A DNA stretch of 64,000 bases from Dehalococcoidia bacterium. Lineage in GTDB: Bacteria > Chloroflexota > Dehalococcoidia > Lucifugimonadales > Lucifugimonadaceae. Location: contig DUCO01000006.1 of assembly GCA_012959765.1 (NCBI GenBank), forward strand, positions 914-64,913, read 5' to 3'. The notes beneath the pieces are model-generated. The model worked only from the letters and a program-made list of their open reading frames with translations, was not told where the DNA came from and ran no database searches. The position numbers and the translations under genes are program-made. Positions 37,549 through 46,040 of this stretch are shown piece by piece (the first letter of the stretch is position 1; each line of letters begins with the position of its first letter).

Positions 37549-39011
37549 CTATTTCCACAGGCGCAGGTGACGTTGATCGCCGTCTGTTGATGGATCGTTC
37601 GGTAGCTGGGCGACGGGCGTTTACGCTTCCGGAATCTGATGTTCCGGCGCAGGGGCTGCCCGACTCGGCGTTTTTGCGTGACGATGTCGAGCTTCCCGAG
37701 GTCTCGCAGCTTGAAGTCATTCGCTACTTCTCGGTGCTGAGTCAGCTGAACTTTTCTATCGACACAAATTTCTACCCTCTCGGCTCCTGCACGATGAAGT
37801 ACAACCCGAAGATCAACGACGAACTGTCGAATCTGCCGGGACTTGCCGACATTCACCCGCTTCAGCCCGATGAAACGGTTCAAGGGGCGATTCGACTGCT
37901 GAAAGGCTTGCAGGACGATCTTGGCGAGATAACCGGCTTACCGGGCGTTTCATTGGCTCCGCTTGCCGGTGCTCAGGGTGAGTACGCAGGTTTACTGATC
38001 GCCCGTGCTTATCACGAGGCTCGCAACGACTCAGAACGTGTTGTGGCGATCGTTCCCGACTCTGCTCATGGCACCAACCCCGCTTCGGCGGCGATGGCCG
38101 GTCTTGAGGTGGCGACTGTTCGCTCCGACGAGCAGGGCAATGTTGATGTCGAAAACCTTCGAGAGCTTGCCGATGGCAGAACGGCCGTTTTCATGCTCAC
38201 TATTCCGAACACACTGGGTTTGTTCGAGCCGAACATTCTCGAAATCACGAAGATCATCCACGACGCTGGCGGACTGGTTTACGCCGATGGAGCGAACCTG
38301 AACGCACTGCTTGGGATCGTGAAGCTTGGCGATCTTGGTGTCGATATATGCCACTCGAACTTGCACAAAACTTTCTCGACCCCGCATGGTGGCGGTGGTC
38401 CTGGATCGGGTCCGGTGATGGTTACCGACGAGCTGGCGAAGTTCCTGCCGAAACCGGTTGCTGAACTTACCGGCGATGGCTACGTGCTGACGACTCATGC
38501 AGAGTCGATCGGGGCGATAAACGGATTTCATGGATCGTTTTCTATCGCGGCCCGGGCGTATGCGTACATAAAGGCGTTGGGACTTGAAGGCTTGCGGTCG
38601 GTTTCGGAAAACGCCGTTATCAGTGCCAACTACATTCAGGCGAAGCTCAAGGATAAATACGCTCTTGCCGCCGACCGATACTGCATGCACGAAACCGTGC
38701 TTTCGGCATCGCTACAGAAGAAGCGTGGGGTTGCCGGGCTCGATATCGCCAAGCGGTTGTTGGACTTCGGTATTCACGCGCCAACGATGTACTTCCCGAT
38801 GATCGTTGATGAAGCGTTGATGGTCGAGCCGACCGAGTCGGAATCAAAAGAGACGCTCGATCACTTCATCGCTGTAATGCGTCAGATCGATGATGAGATC
38901 GATGCCTCGCCTGAGTTGGTTCTCGAAGCGCCACACGACCTGCCGGTTACGCGGCTGGACGAGGCAAAGGCAGCTCGCAGGCCGGTGCTGCGCTGGACGG
39001 CTGACGAGTAG
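37545..39011 (+). CDS. gcvPB: Glycine dehydrogenase (decarboxylating) subunit 2
   Basis: This 488-residue subunit carries the PLP site: K275 in HSNLHKTFSTPHGGGGPGSG forms the Schiff base. YPLGSCTMKYNPK, PLAGAQGEYAGLL and DSAHGTNPASAAM are further P-protein signatures. It starts at GTG 37545 inside the end of gcvPA. With GcvPA it decarboxylates glycine, passing the aminomethyl group to GcvH. The operon ends here, and a degenerate repeat arm and a broken small gene follow. Confidence 0.96.
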   Translation: MTISTGAGDVDRRLLMDRSVAGRRAFTLPESDVPAQGLPDSAFLRDDVELPEVSQLEVIRYFSVLSQLNFSIDTNFYPLGSCTMKYNPKINDELSNLPGLADIHPLQPDETVQGAIRLLKGLQDDLGEITGLPGVSLAPLAGAQGEYAGLLIARAYHEARNDSERVVAIVPDSAHGTNPASAAMAGLEVATVRSDEQGNVDVENLRELADGRTAVFMLTIPNTLGLFEPNILEITKIIHDAGGLVYADGANLNALLGIVKLGDLGVDICHSNLHKTFSTPHGGGGPGSGPVMVTDELAKFLPKPVAELTGDGYVLTTHAESIGAINGFHGSFSIAARAYAYIKALGLEGLRSVSENAVISANYIQAKLKDKYALAADRYCMHETVLSASLQKKRGVAGLDIAKRLLDFGIHAPTMYFPMIVDEALMVEPTESESKETLDHFIAVMRQIDDEIDASPELVLEAPHDLPVTRLDEAKAARRPVLRWTADE

Positions 39012-39071
39012 GTTCGGGCTGACGGGGACGGGTGTGGTGGCCGAGTTGATCGGTCGTTCCAGTTGTGCGGT

Positions 39072-39098
39072 AGATACTGAAAATGAATTCAGCATGAT
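39072..39098. repeat. Single arm of a dispersed intergenic repeat
   Basis: AGATACTGAAAATGAATTCA followed by GCATGAT. Its reverse complement resembles the arm at 6842-6866 (TCATGCTGAA..TTCAGTAT). It lies between gcvPB and a broken small gene. Confidence 0.35.
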
Positions 39099-39181
39099 AA
39101 CGCACAGGTCTACCGAGTCGAATGTTCCGTAATCCGTAGCCGAAGTTCGCTTACGCGCCCAATTACTGCCTTGACAGCGTC

Positions 39182-39585
39182 ATGCATAATGCCCGGATGG
39201 CAAAACAGATGATTAAGTGGGCTGCTCTGATCATTGTGGTGTTTGTTTCGTTAGCTGGCACATCGATATCGGTGCAGGCGGCGACAGGCGATCAACTCGT
39301 GGCCCCAAACCCAAACAGTATCGATCGAAGTTTCTCGGAAGTTATCTCGGTTCAAACTGGCGATAGCGAAGTGGCAGTAATGCCCACTCACAAGACACTT
39401 CCATAACCGCAACAACCCATGCTTCCGGTGTGAAAACTGGATTCGGGTATGGACTGCTCGCTCTAGGTGGCGTCGCGGTGTTCATCTTTTACTCGAGATT
39501 GGTGTCTGACGTGTGCAGGCGACGAGTGGTTGCGGTGGTAAAGCGCTGGCGACGGCGTGATCGTTACGAACTATTCGTTGAATGA
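39182..39585 (+). pseudogene. Small exported/membrane protein gene with a frameshift
   Basis: The first frame (39182-39406) encodes 74 residues starting with a clear signal peptide (WAALIIVVFVSLAGTSISVQAA). Close to its end the reading shifts: from about 39395 another frame continues TSITATTHASGVKTGFGYGL, a membrane helix (GLLALGGVAVFIFYS) and a basic tail ending RRRDRYELFVE at 39585. Joined, they make one protein of about 134 residues with a signal peptide, a short external part, one helix and a positive cytoplasmic tail. The layout is coherent, so a single-base indel is the simplest reading. The family is not recognised. A sequencing error is as likely as a real mutation. Confidence 0.6.
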
Positions 39586-39674
39586 GCCGCCGAAGGTGCT
39601 CAGGATGGTCCGGGAGCAGTAAGCTTGCACCGCCTTGATGAAATCCTGAAAGATACCCGGAGGCCTGACACCGA

Positions 39675-40529
39675 ATGATTGTCGATACCCATGTTCATAT
39701 TTGGGAGATGCCGCCGATTGCGCCGATCGGTCCCAGTGCGCCCAACTTCACTTCCAAGCCCAGTGCCCACGGAAATGCCGAGCTTCAGCTAGCCGACATG
39801 GACGATAATGGCGTCGATAAAACCGTGCTGGTGCAGACGTCGTTTTCGACGTGGGACAACGAGTACGTAGCAGCTTCGGCGATCAAGTATCCGGGTCGAT
39901 TCGTGTCGATGGGTCTGGTCGACCCGATGGACGATCGAAACGCAGCGCAGGCTGTCTACTGGATGGACGAGCGGGAGATGCAGGGGTTTCGGTTTCATCC
40001 GCAGTACTACGACTATGTCGACATTCTGAAGCGCCCTGAAAATGACGCGATGTTTCGGGCGATCGAGCAGCGTGAAGGCATCGTTCAGATACACAATCGA
40101 ACCGAGCATGCTCATCAGCTCGACTATGTTGCAGCCAAGTACACGGGCATCACATGGCTGATCGATCACATGATGTACCCGGAGCCGAACATGGCGCCTG
40201 ACTGGGAGGCGTATAAGCCGGTTCTGGATCTCGCCAGATACGATAACGTTCTGATGAAGATTTCGGACATTCACAATCGTTCTGAGAACGATGAGCACCC
40301 GTTTGCCGATATACACGATGTGATCAAGATGGCAATCGACGCCTTTGGAATCGATCGTGTGATGTGGGGCACTGGCTATCCCGGTTATCACCGGGTTGAG
40401 CACGGCTGGCTATCTCTCGCTGACGAACTGAAACTCGTTCGTGAAGGATTTGATTGGCTTACCTCGCAAGAGCGGGCGAAGTATCTGGGCGAAAACGCAT
40501 TGCGCATATGGGACTGGAATCGAGAGTAG
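39675..40529 (+). CDS. Amidohydrolase family 2 TIM-barrel hydrolase
   Basis: This 284-residue protein opens with IVDTHVHIWE (HxH metal motif), has TVLVQTSFSTWDNEY, GFRFHPQYYD, WLIDHMM and the late VMWGTGYPGYHR. It is the same group as the gene at 929-1753 (COG3618-like), whose members act as lactonases, decarboxylases or related metal hydrolases. It is 68 bases before the selenocysteine-type peroxiredoxin on the same strand, but no functional link is evident. The substrate is unknown. Confidence 0.87.
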   Translation: MIVDTHVHIWEMPPIAPIGPSAPNFTSKPSAHGNAELQLADMDDNGVDKTVLVQTSFSTWDNEYVAASAIKYPGRFVSMGLVDPMDDRNAAQAVYWMDEREMQGFRFHPQYYDYVDILKRPENDAMFRAIEQREGIVQIHNRTEHAHQLDYVAAKYTGITWLIDHMMYPEPNMAPDWEAYKPVLDLARYDNVLMKISDIHNRSENDEHPFADIHDVIKMAIDAFGIDRVMWGTGYPGYHRVEHGWLSLADELKLVREGFDWLTSQERAKYLGENALRIWDWNRE

Positions 40530-40597
40530 TATTGCGGGTCGCAGAGCCCGTCGACCAAAATTTAGCGCAGAAGCGTAAAACGGAGCAGAAACCACAT

Positions 40598-41080
40598 ATG
40601 GCACTTCAACCCGGTACTCAGGCCCCCGATTTCACCCTCGATTCTCATCTGGGCGAAGTTAAGCTGTCAGATCTTCGAGGCAAGACGGTTGTTATCGGCT
40701 TTCATCCGGCCAGTTTCACCGGTGGGTGACTGAACCAGGTGCGCGGGTTCCGCGCAAGTTACGATAAGTTCCAGGCTCTGAACACTGAAATCGTCGAGAT
40801 CAGCTGCAATACTCTGCCGGTTCAAAAGGCGTGGGTTGCCAGTATGACTGAGGACGATGACGAGGAAGAGGGGCATGTGCCGTTCCCGGTGGCATCTGAC
40901 TTCTGGCCGCACGGTGAAGTTACGAAGGCGTTCGATGTGTTTAACGAGGAGCGGGGCAACGCCAAGCGTTCGGTGTTCATTATCGATGGTGAAGGCACGA
41001 TTCGCTGGTCAAACGTGTATACCGACTCGATCCCGGCTTCAGGCGAGCTGCTGCACGAGATAGAGAGGCTTGTGCCTTAG
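40598..41080 (+). CDS. Peroxiredoxin with a probable selenocysteine (TGA) at the peroxidatic position
   Basis: From ATG 40598 the frame encodes MALQPGTQAPDFTLDSHLGE, the standard AhpC/TSA N-terminus, up to FHPASFTGG. It then meets TGA (40727-40729) and continues without interruption as LNQVRGFRASYDKF to the stop at 41080. TGA falls exactly where the peroxidatic cysteine of the PxxxTxxC motif belongs, making codon 44 a candidate selenocysteine in a 160-residue protein. A compact hairpin lies 10 bases downstream with the features of a bacterial SECIS. The rest (WSNVY near the end) matches the family. It would reduce peroxides in the cytoplasm. The alternative is a TGC-to-TGA mutation or base-call error. 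No sel genes are in the window. Confidence 0.78.
40740..40756 (+). promoter_or_regulatory. Candidate bacterial SECIS hairpin
   Basis: TGCGCGG (40740-40746) pairs perfectly with CCGCGCA (40750-40756) around the loop GTT. The loop begins with G, and its first base is 18 positions after the TGA. Both features fit the published bacterial SECIS rules (short apical loop, G in the first two loop positions, about 16-37 bases from UGA). Confidence 0.65.
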
Positions 41081-41095
41081 GCACGTATTGGTTAT

Positions 41096-41132
41096 CAAAA
41101 AGACCGGAGGGATGATCTCTCTGGTCTTTTTT
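41096..41132 (+). terminator. Terminator after the peroxiredoxin gene
   Basis: AAAAAGACC pairs with GGTCTTTTT across a partly paired inner region, followed by further T residues at 41127-41132. The symmetric A- and T-runs mean it could also serve the convergent aldolase gene. Confidence 0.85.
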
Positions 41133-41149
41133 GTCCGATTTGTCGGGAG

Positions 41150-41965
41150 CTAGTAGAACGTTCCACCGTCTTTGCTGTCATCGTCTAGTTGGCCCTCTAG
41201 CCCGGCCTTTACATCGGCAAGTTGCCCTTCGACGCCCATCTTGAGCATCCCGGCGTCTGAGCTGATTGGGAACCACTGCATGATCTGCGTGATACGTCGT
41301 CGGGACGACTCTTCGCCTGAAGCTGTGTGGGCGCCAGTGAAAACGCCATGACGTTTGCCTGCGTCAACGACCTTCTGAACGGCCGCGACGTGATCGGGAT
41401 GCTTGTTGTCGAGGCCGATCGGAACGCCCATGTTCTGTGCGAGGTCGTTGGGTCAGATGAAGCACACATCGACGCCTGGGACAGCGATGATCTCGTCGAT
41501 CTGGTCTACAGCTGCGGGATCCTCGATCATGATCACGACCAGCGTCATGTCGTTTGCCTTCTGGTAGAAACCGGGTCCGTATGCAATCTGTCCACGCGCA
41601 CTGCAAATTCCACGAATACCTTCGGGTGCGTACTTGGCAGCCTGCACAATTTCACGAGCCTGTTCCGCATTTTTTACATCTGGTGCCGCGATTCCCATGA
41701 ACCCGATATCGAGAATCCTCTTGATCCAAACTTTCTCGCCGTAAGGGGCGCGGGCGAACATAGGAATGCCACTACCCTGCGCCGCCCGAAGGCAGTTGAC
41801 GGCGGTTGAGACATCGATGGCGTTGTGTTCAAAGTCGACTACGATCCAGTCGAGCTCGGTCGTGTAGGCAAGTACTTCGATTACCGACGGATCGCCGGTG
41901 GTCGACCATGTTTCGACGATCGCTTCGCCGCGTTTCATCTTGTCTATGACAGGATTTGAGTCCAC
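41150..41965 (-). pseudogene. HpcH/HpaI-type aldolase with an in-frame TGA
   Basis: Read through, this is a 271-codon class II aldolase of the HpcH/HpaI (2-keto-3-deoxy-rhamnonate aldolase-like) family: DWIVVDFEHNAID, FARAPYGEKVWIKR, GFMGIAAPDVKNAEQA and MIEDPAAVDQIDEI. At codon 171 the strongly conserved IGPxDLA motif reads I-TGA-PNDLA, so a glycine codon (probably GGA) has become TGA at 41453-41455. The frame on both sides is otherwise intact. Selenocysteine makes no sense there and no SECIS-like hairpin follows, so it is a nonsense mutation or a base-call error. Such enzymes cleave 2-keto-3-deoxy acids to pyruvate and an aldehyde, which would complement the dehydratases in this window. Confidence 0.8.
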
Positions 41966-42155
41966 GTGGGCATTTTCCTCGTGTTTTCGTCACCGAGCCG
42001 GTGTCGCCGACGTGGCTTCGCCGGTTTTGGGGAGAAAAGTGGTGTTCGCGTGAGTGTTCTTTATCTAGCGAGGTTACAGAGGTTACTACTAGCTTCGCGA
42101 ACGATAAACTAGCCCGCGGATAATTTTGAAAACATCTCGCTAAGGAGAACCCGAG

Positions 42156-42827
42156 TTGGCCAGACACACGCGGCTACAGGCGCTAAACGCAGTTCACGAA
42201 ATTGGCGTTGTGCCGATTTTTTACAACGGCGATATCGCTACCGCTCAAAACATTGCAAGAGCCTGCGTAAACGGCGGAATCAAGGTTCTTGAGTTCACAA
42301 ACCGTGGCGATCACGCATGGGAAGTGTTCACTGCACTCGACAAGTTCTGCACCGCCGAGCTTCCCGACGCCATTCTGGGAGCGGGCTCGGTTCTTGATGC
42401 TGGCACAGCTTCGATGTACATCGGATCGGGTGCCAGCTTCATCGTTGGGCCTGTTACTAACCCCGATGTTGCAAAGGTATGTAATCGACGAAAAGTCGGA
42501 TACATACCTGGTTGTGGAACCGCTTCCGAGATTTCTTTTGCTGAAGAACTCGGCTGCGAAATCGTGAAAGCCTTCCCGGGAAGTGCAGTTGGTGGCCCCG
42601 GATTCGTCAAGGACGTTCTGGCTCCCATGCCGTGGACTTCGATCATGCCTACCGGTGGAGTCGACATCACTGAAGAGTCGCTTCGACCTTGGTTCGAGGC
42701 TGGCGTGGTGGCTGTTGGGATGGGTTCGAAGCTCGTTTCAGCCGACATTTTGAAAGACGGAGCGTGGGACAAGCTAGAACAGCGCAGCAAAGACACAGTC
42801 GCCCTAATCAAGTCAATCAGGCGGTAA
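42156..42827 (+). CDS. KDPG/KHG aldolase family protein
   Basis: This 223-residue class I aldolase starts at TTG 42156, 8 bases after AAGGAG. The Schiff-base lysine is K138 in CEIVKAFPGSAVGG. The catalytic glutamate lies in VLEFTNRGD, and GAGSVLDAGTA and IMPTGGVDI are family motifs. It cleaves 2-keto-3-deoxy-6-phosphogluconate (or 4-hydroxy-2-oxoglutarate) to pyruvate and an aldehyde. A KDG kinase gene follows in the same direction after about 108 bases, so the pair forms the lower half of an Entner-Doudoroff-like branch fed by the sugar-acid dehydratases. Confidence 0.92.
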   Translation: MARHTRLQALNAVHEIGVVPIFYNGDIATAQNIARACVNGGIKVLEFTNRGDHAWEVFTALDKFCTAELPDAILGAGSVLDAGTASMYIGSGASFIVGPVTNPDVAKVCNRRKVGYIPGCGTASEISFAEELGCEIVKAFPGSAVGGPGFVKDVLAPMPWTSIMPTGGVDITEESLRPWFEAGVVAVGMGSKLVSADILKDGAWDKLEQRSKDTVALIKSIRR

Positions 42828-42935
42828 TATCGCTTTTTTCAGCGCGGGTCACTGGTGGCTCAGATGTTCACACGCTGATTTTGATTTCAATTTAGAAACT
42901 ATTTGGCAAACGAAGAAAAAGGATCGAGATCCCCC

Positions 42936-43961
42936 ATGGTTAAGGTTGTTACTTTTGGCGAGGTTATGCTCAGGCTCGCAACGATGCGACGGGAGCGATT
43001 CACCCAGGCACGTGAATTTGAAGTCACCTACGGCGGTGGTGAGTGCAACGTTGCAGTCTCGCTGGCACAGTTCGGCGTTGACGCAACGTTCGTGACAGCC
43101 ATCCCCGACAACGACATCGGACAGGCCTGCATCAACTACATCCGCCAGTTCGGAGTCGACACAGGCGAAATCCTTCGACAGGGTCAGCGACTCGGAACGT
43201 ACTACCTCGAGTCTGGCGCGTCGATGCGCGCTTCGAAGGTTGTTTACGACCGTGCAGCTTCGTCGATTGCTGAGATCAAACCCGGCGATGTCGACTGGGA
43301 GAAGGTGTTTGACGGCAAGGACTGGTTCCACTTCACTGGCATCACCCCGGCGATTTCGAAGAGCGCGGCTGACGCCTGTACCGAAGCGGCCGCAGCAGCC
43401 CAGCAGATGGGTCTGACGGTCAGTGCCGACATGAACTATCGCAAGAATTTGTGGACCTCTGAAGAGGCGCAGGCGACGATGATTCCGATGATGAAGTACG
43501 TTGATGTTTCGATCGGTAACGAAGAAGATGCTGAAATGTGTCTTGGTGTCGCCGCCGAGGGCGTTGATGTGACCACGGGCGAGATCGACCCCAACGCCTA
43601 CAGGCCCGTTATGCAGGAGCTAGTGGACAAGTTCGGATTCAAGAAGGTTGCTATCACTTTGCGTGAGAGCATTTCGGCTGACGATAACGATTGGAGTGCG
43701 ATCTATTTCGATGGCGATGAGATTCTCGTTGGCAACAAGTACCCGGTGCGAATTGTCGACCGTGTTGGTGGTGGTGACTCTTTCTGTGCAGCGATGATCT
43801 ACGGTTTGAATCAGGATGGCTGGAATTCACGACAGGTTCTCGATTTCGCAGTTGCTTCTTCGGCGATGTCGCACACGTTCCATGGCGACTTCAACCTCGT
43901 CAGCGTGAAGGAAGTGATGGCAGTAGCCGGCGGAGACACCTCAGGCCGAGTCCAACGCTAG
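42936..43961 (+). CDS. kdgK: 2-keto-3-deoxygluconate kinase-like PfkB carbohydrate kinase
   Basis: This 341-residue ribokinase-family enzyme starts at ATG 42936; a TTG 33 bases upstream in frame is less likely. It has VTFGEVMLRL, the substrate-binding EVTYGGGECNVAVSLAQFG, SADMNYRKNLW and the ATP/anion-hole motif DRVGGGDSFCAAM, where the usual GAGD reads GGGD. Known KdgK phosphorylates 2-keto-3-deoxygluconate to KDPG, which the aldolase gene just upstream would cleave. That adjacency is the main reason for choosing KDG over other sugars. A strong terminator follows 92 bases after the stop. Confidence 0.9.
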   Translation: MVKVVTFGEVMLRLATMRRERFTQAREFEVTYGGGECNVAVSLAQFGVDATFVTAIPDNDIGQACINYIRQFGVDTGEILRQGQRLGTYYLESGASMRASKVVYDRAASSIAEIKPGDVDWEKVFDGKDWFHFTGITPAISKSAADACTEAAAAAQQMGLTVSADMNYRKNLWTSEEAQATMIPMMKYVDVSIGNEEDAEMCLGVAAEGVDVTTGEIDPNAYRPVMQELVDKFGFKKVAITLRESISADDNDWSAIYFDGDEILVGNKYPVRIVDRVGGGDSFCAAMIYGLNQDGWNSRQVLDFAVASSAMSHTFHGDFNLVSVKEVMAVAGGDTSGRVQR

Positions 43962-44052
43962 GTGCCATTGGCACGTTTTCTACGAGGGTCGATACGTGTT
44001 GGCTTAGTTGTAAATGTGTGGCTTGTGGATGGTTGAGTGAAAGTGCAAACAA

Positions 44053-44085
44053 AAGAAACCCCGGTCATTCCGACCGGGGTTTCTT
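44053..44085 (+). terminator. Strong terminator after kdgK
   Basis: AAGAAACCCCGGTC (44053-44066) pairs perfectly with GACCGGGGTTTCTT (44072-44085) around 5 bases. The A/T ends make it bidirectional, so it may also end the leftward secreted-protein gene. Confidence 0.9.
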
Positions 44086-44121
44086 GTTGCATGGAGAGCT
44101 TGGTTATTTAGTTGTGAAGAA

Positions 44122-44457
44122 CTAGGCCTGCTCGGCTGGGTCGGAGGCTCCGACGTTCAGCCTTACTCGGGGCATGTCTGAGTCGTCGCCACCACCGATG
44201 TTCAGCTTTACGGGCTGTTCAACTGTGATTGCTGCCTGCACCTTGGTGTCGATATCGTTCGATATTTCTTCGTTCTCATCGCTGTTGGCAATGGTGAAGT
44301 TGGTGTAGTCGAGAACTGCGCCGGGCTTGTCGTTGTCGTAGCCGGCCTGGACATTGAGTCGAACCTGCTGCTCGGCGGTTACTGCTTGCTCTACTTGCGC
44401 TGGCTACTGTTGCCAGGCTGAGGGCTGAGATCGATACTGCGTATGTGACTTGAACAT
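44122..44457 (-). pseudogene. Small secreted acidic protein, frame broken twice
   Basis: From an ATG at 44457 to a TAG at 44122 the length is an exact multiple of three, but the start frame stops after 17 codons. Between, a second frame encodes a signal-peptide core (TYAVSISALSLATVASAS). From the cleavage region the first frame resumes AQVEQAVTAEQQVRLNVQAG and runs to KLNIGGGDDSDMPRVRLNVG and ASDPAEQA. Two compensating single-base indels would restore one 111-residue exported protein with repeated VRLNV/VKLNI strands. The family is not recognised. It has no clear neighbours in function. Mutation and sequencing error cannot be told apart. Confidence 0.55.
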
Positions 44458-44762
44458 TTTGGTTTCCCCAGTGAGTCTTGAAATGACTCTTTTGTTTTGT
44501 TGTCCACACCTCGGTGGACTTGATGAGTTCAAATATGCAACCGGGAGAAAGGGCTGCCATCTCGGAGTCTTGCGATCTTTCAAAACAGGGGGTTCGGGCG
44601 CGTATAGCAAGACCTTGCCATGTGGCAGTTTGGGGGAGTGAGAGAAGGAGGGCAAAGCATAGTCGACCGCATCGACGGTAGACTGATGAGGTTGGTTGAT
44701 ATCTCTTTGAGAATTGACTTACGATCTTGCTTAACGCACTGATTATGTTCGACAGGAAGTAA

Positions 44763-45506
44763 ATGGGACTGAAAGAGAACTGGTGGCGGTTTAATTACCA
44801 CATGATGAGGCTGGGATTCATTCCCGTTGCGAAGCGGGCACTGATGTTGAACGCTCGAGTAGAGGGTGAAATTCCCAATATCCGCCCCATATTCCTCGCT
44901 CCTGTGCACCGGACTACGGCCGATGTCTACGCAATTGCTCACGTATCGGGCGAGTTCATAAGCTTTGTCTCAACCGACTCGTTTGGTCACAACGGTCCAA
45001 TCAATTTTGTGCAGAAGCACGCTACAGCTGCCATGGGGACGGTTATCTGGAAAAAAAGTGGAATTCAAAACGTGCGCAGACGCGCGCTTGCCCTTTCGAT
45101 TGATGTGGATGACAGGCTGGATCGCCGATTGATTGTGGCTGCGTTTACGCAGGGTGAATATCAGTACGATGCGGTTGATTCGATCGAAGACGGGCTGATC
45201 GGATTGTTGCGCAGGTATGAAAAGCGGCATGAGAAGAAGCACGGCCAGGAGCTTCGAATTCCGATTGTGCCGGTGGGGATTGAGTACGACCGCAAAGGCA
45301 GAGGTCTGCAGGAATCGAGGGTATACAACTGGCTATCAAGGTGGATACCGTTTACTCCGAACTGGACCATTCCGGGATTTCGAACCCGAGTAACAGTAAG
45401 GTTTGGTTCAACGCACTACTTCGATGGGCGCACTTCTCAGGAGATCGCCGAGTTGGTGATGCAGGAAGCTGCTGAGCTGAGCAGGATTCCGTATGAGGTT
45501 GAGTGA
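44763..45506 (+). CDS. PlsC-like lysophospholipid acyltransferase
   Basis: This 247-residue protein has the acyltransferase motif HX4D as APVHRTTADVYA near residue 49, a weakened second block FTQGEYQYD in the position of FPEGTRS, and IPIVPVGIEYDRKG as block IV. This order is characteristic of 1-acyl-glycerol-3-phosphate acyltransferases and relatives that build phospholipids at the membrane. No transmembrane helix is obvious, so it would bind peripherally. ATG 44763 follows GGAAGTAA. It lies alone between two broken genes. The FxxGxx block is unusual, so the acyl acceptor is uncertain. Confidence 0.8.
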   Translation: MGLKENWWRFNYHMMRLGFIPVAKRALMLNARVEGEIPNIRPIFLAPVHRTTADVYAIAHVSGEFISFVSTDSFGHNGPINFVQKHATAAMGTVIWKKSGIQNVRRRALALSIDVDDRLDRRLIVAAFTQGEYQYDAVDSIEDGLIGLLRRYEKRHEKKHGQELRIPIVPVGIEYDRKGRGLQESRVYNWLSRWIPFTPNWTIPGFRTRVTVRFGSTHYFDGRTSQEIAELVMQEAAELSRIPYEVE

Positions 45507-45516
45507 CTCCATATCG

Positions 45517-46040
45517 CTAGCGCGCTATTGCGTAGCTTTCTCGGCGGTGGCCTGCTGCGGCTGAGAGTGAATTCTGATTCGGGTTCACTTCGATTGCGCA
45601 GATTGCAACTGCGCTGCCGTCGTAGGTCTGCATCCGTTCGATCTTGTGACTGAGCCGTGATAACCCTTCGCCAACCGTTGCGCCGATAGCGCCTTCGAGA
45701 GATGAGAGCGCTTTGAGTGGCACGTCTACGAATTTGGGATCGCCGATGAACGCGTCACGGTCTGAGAACGCCAGCTTCAGTGCTTCGGTTACAAGATGTA
45801 TGTACTCGACAGAGTTGTGTTCGAGTCCCTATAAATCGTCTGGTTGGAGAATTTGGAGCGTCTCGGCGAGGGTCGGTCCCTGACACCAGGCTCCGCAGGT
45901 GACGATTCCGTAGTTGCCAAAGTTGGCAGTACTGTTTCTTCTACTTCGATCTCGAAATTCACCAAATCATCCTGATCTAGCAGCCCGCCTTCGCTCTGTA
46001 CAAAATCGATCATCTGGTTGACGATTTCAGTGGATTCGAT
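45517..46040 (-). pseudogene. Gamma-glutamyltransferase fragment, decayed
   Basis: Pieces in two frames match the middle of gamma-glutamyltransferase (GGT). EIVNQMIDFVQSEGGLLDQD is followed by LVNFEIEVEE. After a frameshift comes NFGNYGIVTCGAWCQGPTLA and, beyond an in-frame TAG, EYIHLVTEALKLAFSDRDAF and IGDPKFVDVPLKAL. The catalytic C-terminal half with the TxHxS autoprocessing threonine is absent. The fragment abuts the truncated PEP-utilising-enzyme fragment upstream on the same strand, so the two genes seem joined by a deletion. It cannot make an active enzyme. Confidence 0.75.

Noticed and set aside
41441-41470. Selenocysteine at the in-frame TGA of the HpcH-type aldolase.
   Set aside because: The position is an invariant glycine next to the active site, cysteine is not found there, and no SECIS-like hairpin follows.
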